Of a DNA stretch of 64,000 nucleotides, positions 52,738-61,621 are shown piece after piece. A model generated the notes under the pieces. The model searched no databases. It was not told the DNA's origin and saw nothing but the letters and a program-made list of their open reading frames with translations. A program made the translations under genes and the position numbers. The stretch is from the NCBI GenBank assembly GCA_934541105.1, contig CAKTDA010000005.1:292023-356022 (forward strand), read 5' to 3'. Within the stretch, counting starts at the first letter, position 1, and every line of letters begins with the position of its first letter. This DNA comes from an uncultured Luteitalea sp. (GTDB lineage: Bacteria; Acidobacteriota; Vicinamibacteria; Vicinamibacterales; Vicinamibacteraceae).

Positions 52738-55197
52738 ATGACTGATCCGCACGACCTCCTCCACCTCCTGCACCTGGCGAAGGTCGTCGATTCGGCAGAC
52801 GACGCCATCGTGAGCAAGGATCTCGACGGCGTCATCCTGTCCTGGAACCAGGCCGCGCAGAAAATCTTCGGGTACACGGCGGAAGAGGCAATCGGCCGTT
52901 CCATCCGCATGATCATTCCCGACGACCGGCAGTCGGAAGAGGATCAGGTCCTGGCGCTCGTCAGGACCGGGCAGGCCGTGACCCACTTCGAGACGGTCCG
53001 CCGCCGCAAGGACGGCACGCTCGTCCCGATCTCGCTCACCGTGTCGCCCATCCACGACGAGCGCGGCACCATCGTCGGGGCGTCCAAGATCGCGCGCGAC
53101 ATCAGCGAGAAGAAGGCCGCCGAACTGGCCATTCGCCACCTTGCCGGTGTCGTCACGTCCACAGACGATGCCGTCGTCACCAAGACGCTCGACGGCATCA
53201 TCACGTCGTGGAACTCGGCCGCCGAGCGCATCTTCGGATACACCGCGGACGAAGCCGTCGGTCGCTCGATCCGGATCCTCGTCCCCGATCACATGCAGGA
53301 GGAAGAGGATCACGTGCTGGCCCGGATTGCCGCCGGCGAGTCGGTCGAGCACTACGAGACGGTGCGCCGCACCAAAGACGGGACGCTCATCGACATCGGG
53401 TTGACGGTCTCGCCGCTCCGCGACGAACAAGGCGAGGTCGTCGGGGCCTCGAAGATCGCGCGGAACATCACCGAGCAGGTGCACCTTCGATCGCTCGCGC
53501 GTGAGTACGCGGTCAACACCGAGCGGCTGGCGACGGTCGGCACCATCGTGACGTCGGCGCTCGACCGCAACGAGATCATGCAGAAGGTCACCGACATCGC
53601 CACCGAGCTCACGACGGCGGAGTTCGGCGCCTTCTTCTACAACGTGCGCACCGCGAACGAGCCGGAAGCCTACCTGCTCTACACGCTTTCCGGTGCCTCC
53701 CGGGAGGCGTTTGCCGGGTTTCCGCATCCGCGCACGACCGCGCTGTTCGGCCCCACGTTCCGTGGTGAATCGCCGGTGCGGCTTGCCGACGTCACGACCG
53801 ATCCCCGCTTCGGACGGAACGCGCCCTACTTCGGGTTGCCCGAGGGCCACCTGCCGGTCCGCAGCTACCTGGCCGTGCCCGTGAAGCGCACGAACGGCGA
53901 GGTCCTCGGGGGGCTGTTCTTCGGCCACTCGCGGGTGGGCGTGTTCACACAGGAGCACGAGCGACTGGCGTCGGGCATCGTGTCGTGGGCGTCCGTGGCG
54001 CTCGAGAACGCGCGGCTCTACGAGGAGGCGCAGCAGGCAAACCGCATGAAGGACGAGTTCCTGGCGGTGCTGTCGCACGAGTTGCGGACGCCGCTGAACG
54101 CGATCGTGGGGTACGCCAACCTCCTGCGCGGCGGCCTCCTTGCCGGACAGCGTGCCGACGATGCGATCGTGACGCTCGAGCGGAACGCGAAGTGGCTGGC
54201 GCAGATCGTGGACGACGTTCTCGACGTCTCGCGCATCGTCACGGGCAAGCTGGCGCTCGACGTGCAGCCGGTGGAGCTCCCGCTGATCGTGGAGAACGCC
54301 ATCGCGGCCGTGAAGCCCGCCGCCGATGCGAGGGGCGTGCGTATCGAGACGGTGCTGGATCCCCGTGTGGGCCCGGTGTCTGGCGACCCGAATCGTCTCC
54401 AGCAGGTTGCCTGGAACCTCGTCTCGAACGCCGTGAAGTTCACGTCGCGGGGCGGTCGTGTGCAGGTGCGCCTCGAACGCGTCAACTCGCACGTCGAGCT
54501 CAGCGTGAGCGACACCGGTATCGGGATCGCGCCCGACTTCCTGCCGTTCGTGTTCGAGCGCTTCAGGCAGGCAGACTCGAGTGCGACGCGGGCAGCCGGC
54601 GGGCTTGGGCTCGGCCTCGCGATCGTCAGGCACATCACCGAGATGCACGGCGGCACGGTCGAGGCCGCCAGCCCCGGGCAGGGTCAGGGCGCGACGTTCA
54701 CCGTGCGGCTGCCGTTGATGATCGTGCATCCGCGGCGGCAGGCGTCGCGCGAGCATCCGCGGACCGAGCGTGTTGGTGCATCCCTGCCGCTCGCCGACCT
54801 TGGCGGCATTCGCGTGCTGGCCGTGGACGACGAGGCCGATGCGCTGAAGCTGCTGCAGACCCTGCTCGAAGCGGCTGGCGCCGAGGTTTGCGCGATGTCG
54901 TCGCCGATGGCGGCCCTCGATGCGATTGGGCGTGTCGCGCCCGACGTGCTCGTCGTGGACATCGGGATGCCCGTGATGGATGGCCTCGCATTCATCGAGG
55001 CCGTGCGCGCGTCGCCCGACGAGACGGTTCGCGACGTCCCGGCCGCCGCGTTGACGGCCTTTGCGCGGGTCGAGGATCGGACACGGGCTCTCCAGGCCGG
55101 GTTCGAGATGCACCTGGCCAAGCCCGTGGACCCCGCCGAACTCGTCGCCTCGATCAAGACCCTCGTGCGTCGCCGTGCGCGCGTGCCGCGCTCCTGA
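52738..55197 (+). CDS. Hybrid histidine kinase: two PAS, GAF, kinase and receiver
   Basis: 819 aa, soluble. Two tandem PAS domains (residues ~15-125 and ~140-245) are near-duplicates of each other (DGVILSWNQAAQKIFGYTAEE and DGIITSWNSAAERIFGYTADE). A GAF domain follows (~265-425). The kinase core has H-box VLSHELRTPLNAIVG with His447, N-box LVSNAVKFTSRGG, and the G boxes including GGLGLGLAIVRH. The C-terminal receiver domain has DDEADA and phosphoacceptor Asp741 (VVDIGMP), then Lys in LAKPVDP. A -10-like TATGAT at 52714-52719 precedes the ATG by 18 nt. It heads the operon with heme oxygenase and bacteriophytochrome, so it probably integrates their light signal. Confidence 0.9.
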   Translation: MTDPHDLLHLLHLAKVVDSADDAIVSKDLDGVILSWNQAAQKIFGYTAEEAIGRSIRMIIPDDRQSEEDQVLALVRTGQAVTHFETVRRRKDGTLVPISLTVSPIHDERGTIVGASKIARDISEKKAAELAIRHLAGVVTSTDDAVVTKTLDGIITSWNSAAERIFGYTADEAVGRSIRILVPDHMQEEEDHVLARIAAGESVEHYETVRRTKDGTLIDIGLTVSPLRDEQGEVVGASKIARNITEQVHLRSLAREYAVNTERLATVGTIVTSALDRNEIMQKVTDIATELTTAEFGAFFYNVRTANEPEAYLLYTLSGASREAFAGFPHPRTTALFGPTFRGESPVRLADVTTDPRFGRNAPYFGLPEGHLPVRSYLAVPVKRTNGEVLGGLFFGHSRVGVFTQEHERLASGIVSWASVALENARLYEEAQQANRMKDEFLAVLSHELRTPLNAIVGYANLLRGGLLAGQRADDAIVTLERNAKWLAQIVDDVLDVSRIVTGKLALDVQPVELPLIVENAIAAVKPAADARGVRIETVLDPRVGPVSGDPNRLQQVAWNLVSNAVKFTSRGGRVQVRLERVNSHVELSVSDTGIGIAPDFLPFVFERFRQADSSATRAAGGLGLGLAIVRHITEMHGGTVEAASPGQGQGATFTVRLPLMIVHPRRQASREHPRTERVGASLPLADLGGIRVLAVDDEADALKLLQTLLEAAGAEVCAMSSPMAALDAIGRVAPDVLVVDIGMPVMDGLAFIEAVRASPDETVRDVPAAALTAFARVEDRTRALQAGFEMHLAKPVDPAELVASIKTLVRRRARVPRS

Positions 55198-55820
55198 TGC
55201 CCGGACGCATGGGCCCCGGCCATCTCGACGAGGCCGGGATCCGTGCGCGGCTTCGCATCGCGACGGCCGCGCAGCACGAGCGCCTCGATTGCGCGCTGGC
55301 CTACGTGATCGACGCAGCCCTCACGAGGGATCGGTACGTCGACCTGCTCGACGCCATGCTGGGGTTCTACGCACCCTTCGAGCAGCAGCTCGCGTCATGG
55401 CATGCGTCCGGCGTCCCTGGCCTTCCCGTGATCCATCGGGCCAGACTGCTCGCGCGCGACCTCCAGGCGCTCGGCCGGGATCCTCGCGCCGCTGCCGTGT
55501 GCACGGCCCTGCCGGTGCTTTCGAGCGTCGACCATGCGGCCGGTGCGATGTACGTCGTCGAGGGCGCGTGTCTGGGTGGACAGGTGATTGCGCGGACCGT
55601 CAGGGCGAACCTCGGGATCGACGAGGGAAGCGGCCTGGCATTCTTCATCGGCGACGGCAGGCACACGGGGGCGCGCTGGCAGCGCGTGCTCGCCTGGCTG
55701 GACGCGCGCGATCGCGACGAGGGGATGGGAGACGAGATCGTGGAGGGCGCGCGGCGGACGTTTGTCGCGATGACGGAGTGGCTGGCAGTACGGGAGGTGC
55801 TCGATGAGCGACCGGCGTGA
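55197..55820 (+). CDS. bphO: Biliverdin-producing heme oxygenase
   Basis: 207 aa from ATG 55197 (TGATG overlap with the kinase). Heme oxygenase oxidises heme to biliverdin, CO and iron; biliverdin is the chromophore of the phytochrome encoded next. The proximal-histidine region is ATAAQHERLD near the N-terminus, and the distal helix signature is GAMYVVEGACLGGQVIARTV. Length matches bacterial BphO/HmuO. The 3' end overlaps the bacteriophytochrome start by 17 nt, strong evidence for coupling. Confidence 0.9.
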   Translation: MPGRMGPGHLDEAGIRARLRIATAAQHERLDCALAYVIDAALTRDRYVDLLDAMLGFYAPFEQQLASWHASGVPGLPVIHRARLLARDLQALGRDPRAAAVCTALPVLSSVDHAAGAMYVVEGACLGGQVIARTVRANLGIDEGSGLAFFIGDGRHTGARWQRVLAWLDARDRDEGMGDEIVEGARRTFVAMTEWLAVREVLDERPA

Positions 55821-58020
55821 GGCAGGTGTCGATCTCACCAACTGCGATCGCGAACCGATTCACATACCGGGATCCATCCAGCCTCATGGCGTGCTGCTGG
55901 CGTTGGGCGAACCGGGGCTCGACATCCTGCAGGCCAGCATGAACGCGTCGGATGTCCTCGGCGAGAACGCCTCGCTCCTCGTCGGCATGCCACTGAGCGA
56001 CGTGCTCGACGCCGAGGCATTCGCCAGCGTACGACGGGCCACGTCGCACGAGACGTTCGTCGAGGTCAATCCGATCGTCATGCGCCTTCGTGGGCACCCG
56101 TACGACGGGGTCCTTCACCGGTACCAGGGCGTCCTCGTGCTGGAACTCGAGCCGAAGCGCGGCGGCGAAGCCGATCGTACTCATCACCCGTTGCGCCATG
56201 TCGTGGCGAGTCTCCAGGCGGCTCGAACCCTGCCCCAGTTGTTGACGGCCGGCGTCGATGCGGTGAAACGGCTGACGGGGTTCGAACGCGTGATGGTCTA
56301 TTCGTTCGACGAAGAGGGCCACGGCAGCGTCGACGCCGAAGCAAGAGACGAGGATCTGGAGCCGTATCTCGGCCTGCGCTATCCGGCATCCGACATCCCG
56401 CGGCAGGCACGCGATCTCTATCTGCGCAATACGATCCGCAGCATCCCGGACGCCCGCTACGTGTCCGTGCCGCTCGTGCCGGCAGTGCGACCCGACAGCG
56501 GCGCTCCGCTCGATCTCAGCTTCGCCGTGTTGCGCAGCGTGTCGCCGATTCACCTCGAATACATGGCGAACATGGGCGTGCGCGCGTCGATGAGCATCTC
56601 CCTCGTCGTCCGTGATCGGCTCTGGGGCCTCATCAGCTGCGCGCACCACAGCGGACCGCACCATCTGGCGTACGCACGTCGAACGGACTGCGAGATCGTC
56701 GGGCGCATGATGTCGCTCCTCATCGGGGCATTCGCCGACCGCGACACCGCGGCTGGACGCCAGCGCCGCCGGCCCCTGCTCGATGTGTTCGCCGACGCCG
56801 CACGATCGGCCGACGATGTGCTCGCGACGCTGATCGCGCAGCCGCAGGCGCCGTTCGCGTTGCTCGGCATCGATGGTGCCGCAGTCGTGGCTGGCGACGT
56901 CTCGAGCGTCGGTCGAGTGCCGCCGGCCGATGTCACGCGTGCGCTGGCGGACTGGCTTCAGGTCGCGGCGCCGACAGGCGTGTTCACCACCGACGCGCTG
57001 ACGCAGATCGCTCCAGCGTTTGCCGCCGTGAAGGGCGTGGCAAGCGGCGTCGTGAGCTTCGTGCTGCCGGGTGCCGTGCCGCGGCGCTTCATCGGTTTCC
57101 GGCCGGAGATCCTGCAGACCGTGACTTGGGGCGGGGATCCCCGCAAGCCAGTCGAGCAGGACGGAGGCGCGACCCTTCACCCGCGGCGCTCGTTCGCGCG
57201 GTGGCGCGAGGAGCTTCACCTGCGGTCGCTTCCGTGGACGCCGTCCGATCGGGAGGCCGCCGAGGAACTGCGCCGCGTCGTGGTCGAGATCGATCTCGCA
57301 CGACAGGTCGAACTCGAGCAGCGGTCCGTGAAGGCGCGTGACGATCTGGTCGCGGTCGTGTCGCATGACCTCAGGAACCCGCTGAACGTGATCCGGATGC
57401 AGGCGGTGCTGCTGCGGCATCTCGCGGGCGGCGGCATCGACGAACCGGGGTCGCGCCTGCGTGCATCGCTGGATCGCATTCAGCGATCGGTGTCGCACAT
57501 GGATGTGCTCATCCACGACCTCCTGGATTGTGCGCACATCGAGGCCGGACGGTTTGCCGTCAATCCGCAGCCCGAGTCGCTCGAGGAGATGGTGGCCGAG
57601 GCGATGATCATCCTGCGTCCGCTTGCCGAGGCGAAGGGGCTCGCGATCGAGGAGCGCGTCGATGCATCGCTCATGGTGCTGGCCGACCGCGAACGCGTGT
57701 TCCAGGTGATGTCCAACCTCGTCGGCAATGCGATCAAGTTCACGCCTGGCAGCGGTCGGGTCGCGGTACGCGCGACGACCGAGCCGGGGCAGGCCGTCAT
57801 CGCAGTCAGCGACACCGGCCCCGGGCTGACGCCGGAACAACTGCCGCACGTGTTCAATCGGTACTGGCAGGCCTCGCGCACGACCCGCGAGGGGACGGGC
57901 CTTGGTCTCTACATCGCCAGGGGCATCGTCGAGGCGCACGACGGGCGGATCTGGGTGGAGACGCGTCCCGAGGGCGGCGCGACGTTCACGTTCACCCTGC
58001 CGCTGGCCCCGTCGATGTGA
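55804..58020 (+). CDS. bphP: Bacteriophytochrome histidine kinase
   Basis: 738 aa photoreceptor kinase. PAS domain with the biliverdin-attaching Cys14 before DREPIHIPGSIQPHG; GAF domain with PASDIP (194-199) and conserved His residues near 250 and 280; PHY domain with the tongue motif PRRSF (460-464); HisKA with His521 (SHDLRNPLNVI); and HATPase with FNRYW and GTGLGLYIARG. All photochemical and kinase landmarks are present, so it should bind biliverdin made by the adjacent heme oxygenase and switch between red and far-red states. The output partner is unknown, but the hybrid kinase two genes upstream carries a receiver domain. Confidence 0.95.
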   Translation: MSDRREAGVDLTNCDREPIHIPGSIQPHGVLLALGEPGLDILQASMNASDVLGENASLLVGMPLSDVLDAEAFASVRRATSHETFVEVNPIVMRLRGHPYDGVLHRYQGVLVLELEPKRGGEADRTHHPLRHVVASLQAARTLPQLLTAGVDAVKRLTGFERVMVYSFDEEGHGSVDAEARDEDLEPYLGLRYPASDIPRQARDLYLRNTIRSIPDARYVSVPLVPAVRPDSGAPLDLSFAVLRSVSPIHLEYMANMGVRASMSISLVVRDRLWGLISCAHHSGPHHLAYARRTDCEIVGRMMSLLIGAFADRDTAAGRQRRRPLLDVFADAARSADDVLATLIAQPQAPFALLGIDGAAVVAGDVSSVGRVPPADVTRALADWLQVAAPTGVFTTDALTQIAPAFAAVKGVASGVVSFVLPGAVPRRFIGFRPEILQTVTWGGDPRKPVEQDGGATLHPRRSFARWREELHLRSLPWTPSDREAAEELRRVVVEIDLARQVELEQRSVKARDDLVAVVSHDLRNPLNVIRMQAVLLRHLAGGGIDEPGSRLRASLDRIQRSVSHMDVLIHDLLDCAHIEAGRFAVNPQPESLEEMVAEAMIILRPLAEAKGLAIEERVDASLMVLADRERVFQVMSNLVGNAIKFTPGSGRVAVRATTEPGQAVIAVSDTGPGLTPEQLPHVFNRYWQASRTTREGTGLGLYIARGIVEAHDGRIWVETRPEGGATFTFTLPLAPSM

Positions 58021-58040
58021 ACGCGGACGCCTGCAGATCG

Positions 58041-58062
58041 CGGGATTCGGGATTCCGGAATC
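58041..58062 (+). repeat. CGGGATT short repeat after bphP
   Basis: Two CGGGATT units followed by CCGGAATC, starting 20 nt after the bphP stop. The same CGGGATT doublet follows the YdeI gene stop on the minus strand (6222-6239). Both copies keep the same orientation relative to the upstream gene. Confidence 0.6.
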
Positions 58063-58150
58063 GGGGTCCGGGGGGGCAGGGTCCGGGTTCGGGGGCCGTC
58101 GGACACGTTGCGATGGCAGGCCCGCCGCCGCGAGGGATGAGCAGGCAATC

Positions 58151-58177
58151 CGTAGCCGTCGATCTTCAGATCGACGG
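58151..58177 (+). repeat. Covarying-hairpin repeat, copy e
   Basis: CGTAG leader (58151-58155), then a perfect 10-bp stem with arm CCGTCGATCT, loop TC, and the complementary arm ending at 58177. Arm sequence again differs from the other copies while pairing is kept. It lies between bphP and tRNA-Pro. Confidence 0.78.
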
Positions 58178-58223
58178 TTCGACGTTCATGAGAATCCGTC
58201 GGCGCATCGCGATGACCGGGCGA

Positions 58224-58238
58224 CGGGGCGACTGGATT
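58224..58238 (+). repeat. Partial duplication of the tRNA-Pro 3' end
   Basis: CGGGGCGACTGGATT is repeated exactly at 58319-58333, where it is the complement of the acceptor stem and T-arm end of tRNA-Pro. The copies are 95 bp apart in the same orientation. Such duplications of tRNA 3' ends often mark attachment sites of integrative elements; no integrase gene is nearby. Confidence 0.6.
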
Positions 58239-58247
58239 TGAGCCTGA

Positions 58248-58270
58248 GCGCGCGGCCGGTGGCCGCGCGC
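58248..58270. terminator. Perfect 10-bp hairpin near tRNA-Pro
   Basis: GCGCGCGGCC (58248-58257) pairs with GGCCGCGCGC (58261-58270) across GGT. It lies between bphP and the tRNA 3' end and could terminate transcripts from either side; there is no T-tract. Confidence 0.4.
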
Positions 58271-58314
58271 GATGCCTGAAGGCAGGCGCTGCGACCAGGC
58301 GAACGAAGTGAGGC

Positions 58315-58392
<78 letters not shown>

Positions 58393-58410
58393 CCCGAACG
58401 TCACATGGTA

Positions 58411-59568
58411 CTACGGGCGAGTTGGGGGGAGGTTGCGGAGGTAGGCGGCGATGTGGGTCCTCCCGAGGTAGTCGGCCCAGCCGAGCGGGGTCGAGGCGTG
58501 GATGCGATCGGGGATGTCGAGCCGCGCTCCGTGCTCGACGAGTACCCGCACGACGTCGAGATGCCCTTCCGCGATCGCCGAGTGCAGCGGCGTGGCGTGC
58601 GCGTGCGCGTTCGCCGGATTGAACCGGTCCGGATCCTCGCCCGCGTCGAGCAGCAGTCGCATGGCCTCGGCCTGTCCGGTGGTTGCGGCCATCGCGACGG
58701 CCCGATGCCTGTCGTCGGCCGATGCGCCTGGCAGTCGTTCGCGGACGGCATCGAGATCGCCGAGTCCCGTTGCCTCGGTGAGCGTGTCGACCCGTGCGCC
58801 GCGCCGCACGAGCGCACGCGCCGTGTCGACGAAGCCGAAGATGAGCGCGGTATACAGCGGCGAACGCCACGCGCCGTGCCCCAGCGCTTCCACCGAGGCG
58901 CCGTGATCGACGAGCAGATCCACGAGCGCGACCTGCACGCCGGCCCGCGCCGGATGGCTGCTCGACACGAGCATGCTCATCACGCCGCAGGTCCCGCCGT
59001 ACATGTCGGCGAGCGCATCCGGATCGGCTCCGGCCTCGAGCAGGATGCGGGCGACATCCACGGCGTTGGGCGGGGTTCGCTGGCGATGGCCCTCGACACC
59101 GTTCGCAGCGACGTAGTGCAGCAGCGTTGCGCGGTGCCGCGGCGGATCGAACGGCGCCAGCCGCGTCGACCGCGCGTGCGTCACGGTCGGGTCATCGGCG
59201 ACCGCGCGGCGCAGCGCCCCGACGTCGCCGTCGATCGTCGCCTCGACGGCGCGCTCGAAGCGTGCGATGGGCGACTCGGCATCCTGGATGGCATCGGCAA
59301 TCGCGACGAGGCTCGGCCAGTCCAGCAGGTCGTACGCGCGCGCAACCGCCAGCCGCGCATCGTCATGCGTGAATCCCGCATCGCGCACCGCCGCGTCGCC
59401 GACATCGCGCGCCAGCCAGGGGACGTCCTCGCGGCGAAAGTCCGGGTGGTGGTGGCGGAAGAACGCGATGGCCTGCGGCTCGCCACGGCGCAGCGCGTCG
59501 AGGGCCGAGCCGGCCTGCGCGTCGTACTCGTCCACCCGCGCATCGAACGGAAGGCGTATCAAGAGCAT
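58411..59568 (-). CDS. Ankyrin-repeat protein
   Basis: 385 aa from ATG 59568, preceded by GGGAGG at 8 nt; the frame is open further upstream. No signal peptide. After a ~115-residue N-terminal region without repeats, at least four ankyrin units are visible (for example ARATLLHYVAANGVEG ... VARILLEAGADPDA; VALVDLLVDHGASVEALGHGAW; TPLHSAIAEGHLDVVRVLVEHGARLDI), with degenerate ones between. Ankyrin repeats bind proteins; the target is unknown. It lies 19 bp before the tRNA-Pro gene on the same strand and is divergent from the protease/ATPase operon. Confidence 0.82.
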   Translation of the reverse strand: MLLIRLPFDARVDEYDAQAGSALDALRRGEPQAIAFFRHHHPDFRREDVPWLARDVGDAAVRDAGFTHDDARLAVARAYDLLDWPSLVAIADAIQDAESPIARFERAVEATIDGDVGALRRAVADDPTVTHARSTRLAPFDPPRHRATLLHYVAANGVEGHRQRTPPNAVDVARILLEAGADPDALADMYGGTCGVMSMLVSSSHPARAGVQVALVDLLVDHGASVEALGHGAWRSPLYTALIFGFVDTARALVRRGARVDTLTEATGLGDLDAVRERLPGASADDRHRAVAMAATTGQAEAMRLLLDAGEDPDRFNPANAHAHATPLHSAIAEGHLDVVRVLVEHGARLDIPDRIHASTPLGWADYLGRTHIAAYLRNLPPTRP

Positions 59569-59740
59569 CGGTGAACCTCCCTGATCGGTCGTGTCGGGCA
59601 GCATTGTGTCTCGTCCCGGCCGGGCGAGCGGAGCCGGCTCTGCCGTGGTTCGGATCGCCGGCAGCAGGCGTTTGAATAGCCAAACGCCAGTGGACACGAC
59701 GGCGTGCGTGTCGTCGGTCCTTCAATCCGGGAGCCGTCCC

Positions 59741-60487
59741 ATGGTCCGCGCCTGCATCGACCGCGTCCTGCCGCTCGACCTCCGCGAGGAGGCCCGCCGC
59801 GTTGCCGTCCTCGAGAACCCCGCCAACGGCCGCGATGCCGACGCGCCGGAACTCGCGCTGGAAGTCGCCAAGAAGTGGAAGCCCGGGCGAACGCTTCGCG
59901 TGCGCTTCCTCGAAGGCGATCCTGTCGTGCAGCAGCGCGTGGCGCAGGCGGCCATGGCATGGACCCGTCATGCCAACATCCACCTGGACTTCGTCGACAG
60001 CGGCGACGCCGAGATCCGTATCGCGTTCCGCGACGACGGGTCGTGGTCGGCAGTGGGGACCGATGCGCTCGTCACGCGCTTCTTCCGCCGGAACGAACCG
60101 ACGATGAACTTCGGCTGGCTCGATGCCGGCTCGTCCGATCTCGAGGTCGCGTCGGTCGTGCTGCACGAGTTCGGCCACGCGCTCGGCTGCATCCACGAGC
60201 ACCAGAGCCCCGCCGGCGGCATCGTCTGGAACAAGGATCAGGTCTACGCCGACCTGAGCGGGCCGCCCAACAACTGGGACCGCGCGACCATCGACTTCAA
60301 CATGTTCCAGAAGTACGACGCCGGGCAGACGCAGTTCTCGGCGTTCGATCCGGATTCGATCATGCTGTATGCGTTCCCGGCATCCTGGACGAAGACCGGC
60401 GGCTCCACGAAGGAGAACACGGCGCTCTCGGCGACCGACAAATCCTTCATCGCCAGCGCGTACCCGCCAGCGCGCGCGACGATCTGA
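59741..60487 (+). CDS. Astacin-like zinc metalloprotease without signal peptide
   Basis: 248 aa from ATG 59741. Metzincin zinc motif HEFGHALGCIHEH (H142, E143, H146, H152), with the Glu after the third His typical of astacins, and a Met-turn SIMLY (M208). No signal peptide or TM, so it should act inside the cell, unlike secreted astacins. The N-terminus MVRACIDRVLPLDLREEARRVAVLENPAN is a separate short module. A P-loop ATPase (EAD1-like) and a STAND NTPase follow in the same direction, so a regulated intracellular protease effector is the likely role. The frame continues 150 nt upstream without a better start. Confidence 0.8.
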   Translation: MVRACIDRVLPLDLREEARRVAVLENPANGRDADAPELALEVAKKWKPGRTLRVRFLEGDPVVQQRVAQAAMAWTRHANIHLDFVDSGDAEIRIAFRDDGSWSAVGTDALVTRFFRRNEPTMNFGWLDAGSSDLEVASVVLHEFGHALGCIHEHQSPAGGIVWNKDQVYADLSGPPNNWDRATIDFNMFQKYDAGQTQFSAFDPDSIMLYAFPASWTKTGGSTKENTALSATDKSFIASAYPPARATI

Positions 60488-60508
60488 ACGCGGCGGGAAC
60501 CACGCGCC

Positions 60509-61621
60509 ATGCTGTCGCCCCTCCAGCGCCAGGCCCTCTGTTACGCGCTCGCCAGTGTCTGCCCGACGTTCGACGCGCTTGCGCAGATGCTGCGCTTCAG
60601 GACGAACCAGCAGCTCGAACGCATCACCGCGAAGGCCGGTGTCGACGAGATGTGCGTCCGGATCGTCGAGCACGCGGAGAACGAGTTCTGGACGGCGAAC
60701 CTGATTGCCGGCCTCGTGGCGACCGGCGCGGCGAACGGCGAAGTCGTCGCGCTGCTCGCCGCATACCCGGAACTCGACCCGAGGGGCGCGCCACCCGCCG
60801 TCAACCACTACGACGCGAAGCTGCTCGTCGGCGGGCGGCTCTTCCTCTCGCGCCCCGACCTGCGGCGCGCGCTGCGCGAGATGGGCGAGGGCATCAGCTC
60901 CCGCGTGCTGATCGTCAACGGCGAGCCGGTCACCGGCAAGTCGTTCACGCACATGTTCGTCAGCTACGTGCTCGAGTTCGATCCCTCGCGGCGCTCCGAG
61001 GGGTTCCGGTCGGCTTACATCGATCTCGACCAGAAGGAGTGGACGCTCGAGACGCTCGCCAAGCAGATCGCGTTCGCGCTGAAGATGGACCCGGAGACGA
61101 TGCCGAAGCGCCCGGCGTCCGATCCCGAGCAGGACAGCCGCTGGCTCCCGCAACTGCACCAGTGGCTGTGCGACGGCATCACGACCGCGACGTATCCCGG
61201 GTGCTGGCTGATCCTCGACGGCTTCCGCGTCAGCCTGCCCGCGGCCGGGCTCGACCTGATCCAGATGCTCGCCGAGTTTGCCGACATCGGCGCCAACGGA
61301 CGGCTTCGGCTCGTGCTCCTGAACTTTCCGCGGGCCGATGCGCTGCCGTACTCGGGCGTCGAGGTGATTGGCGCGCCTCCGCTCGGTCGGCGCGAGACCG
61401 AGGCCTTCCTCGCCGATGTCTTCGCCCATGCCGGACAGCCGCACGACGCCGTGCTCGTGCAGGCGGCCCTCCAGTCGGTGGAGACGCAGGTCGACCAGAA
61501 GCTGCAGGCGCTCCGCGCCGGCAATCCCGATGATCCCGACCTGCCTCGCAAGCGGCTGCAGTTGCTGAACGTCGCGTTGAGCCGCACCGCGAAGCGCCTC
61601 CTCGCGGGAGCCGCGACGTGA
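60509..61621 (+). CDS. EAD1-like effector-associated domain fused to P-loop ATPase
   Basis: 370 aa. The N-terminal ~85 residues (LSPLQRQALCYALASVCPTFDALAQML ... VRIVEHAENEFWTANLIAGLVATGAANGEVVALL) look like effector-associated domain 1, an all-helical adaptor known from NTPase-based bacterial conflict systems. The ATPase domain follows: Walker A GEPVTGKS (138-145) and Walker B WLILDGF. After 22 bp the gene follows the metalloprotease, and its stop overlaps the start of the STAND gene (GTGA). Role inferred: coupling of the protease effector to the NTPase switch through homotypic EAD contacts. Confidence 0.75.
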   Translation: MLSPLQRQALCYALASVCPTFDALAQMLRFRTNQQLERITAKAGVDEMCVRIVEHAENEFWTANLIAGLVATGAANGEVVALLAAYPELDPRGAPPAVNHYDAKLLVGGRLFLSRPDLRRALREMGEGISSRVLIVNGEPVTGKSFTHMFVSYVLEFDPSRRSEGFRSAYIDLDQKEWTLETLAKQIAFALKMDPETMPKRPASDPEQDSRWLPQLHQWLCDGITTATYPGCWLILDGFRVSLPAAGLDLIQMLAEFADIGANGRLRLVLLNFPRADALPYSGVEVIGAPPLGRRETEAFLADVFAHAGQPHDAVLVQAALQSVETQVDQKLQALRAGNPDDPDLPRKRLQLLNVALSRTAKRLLAGAAT

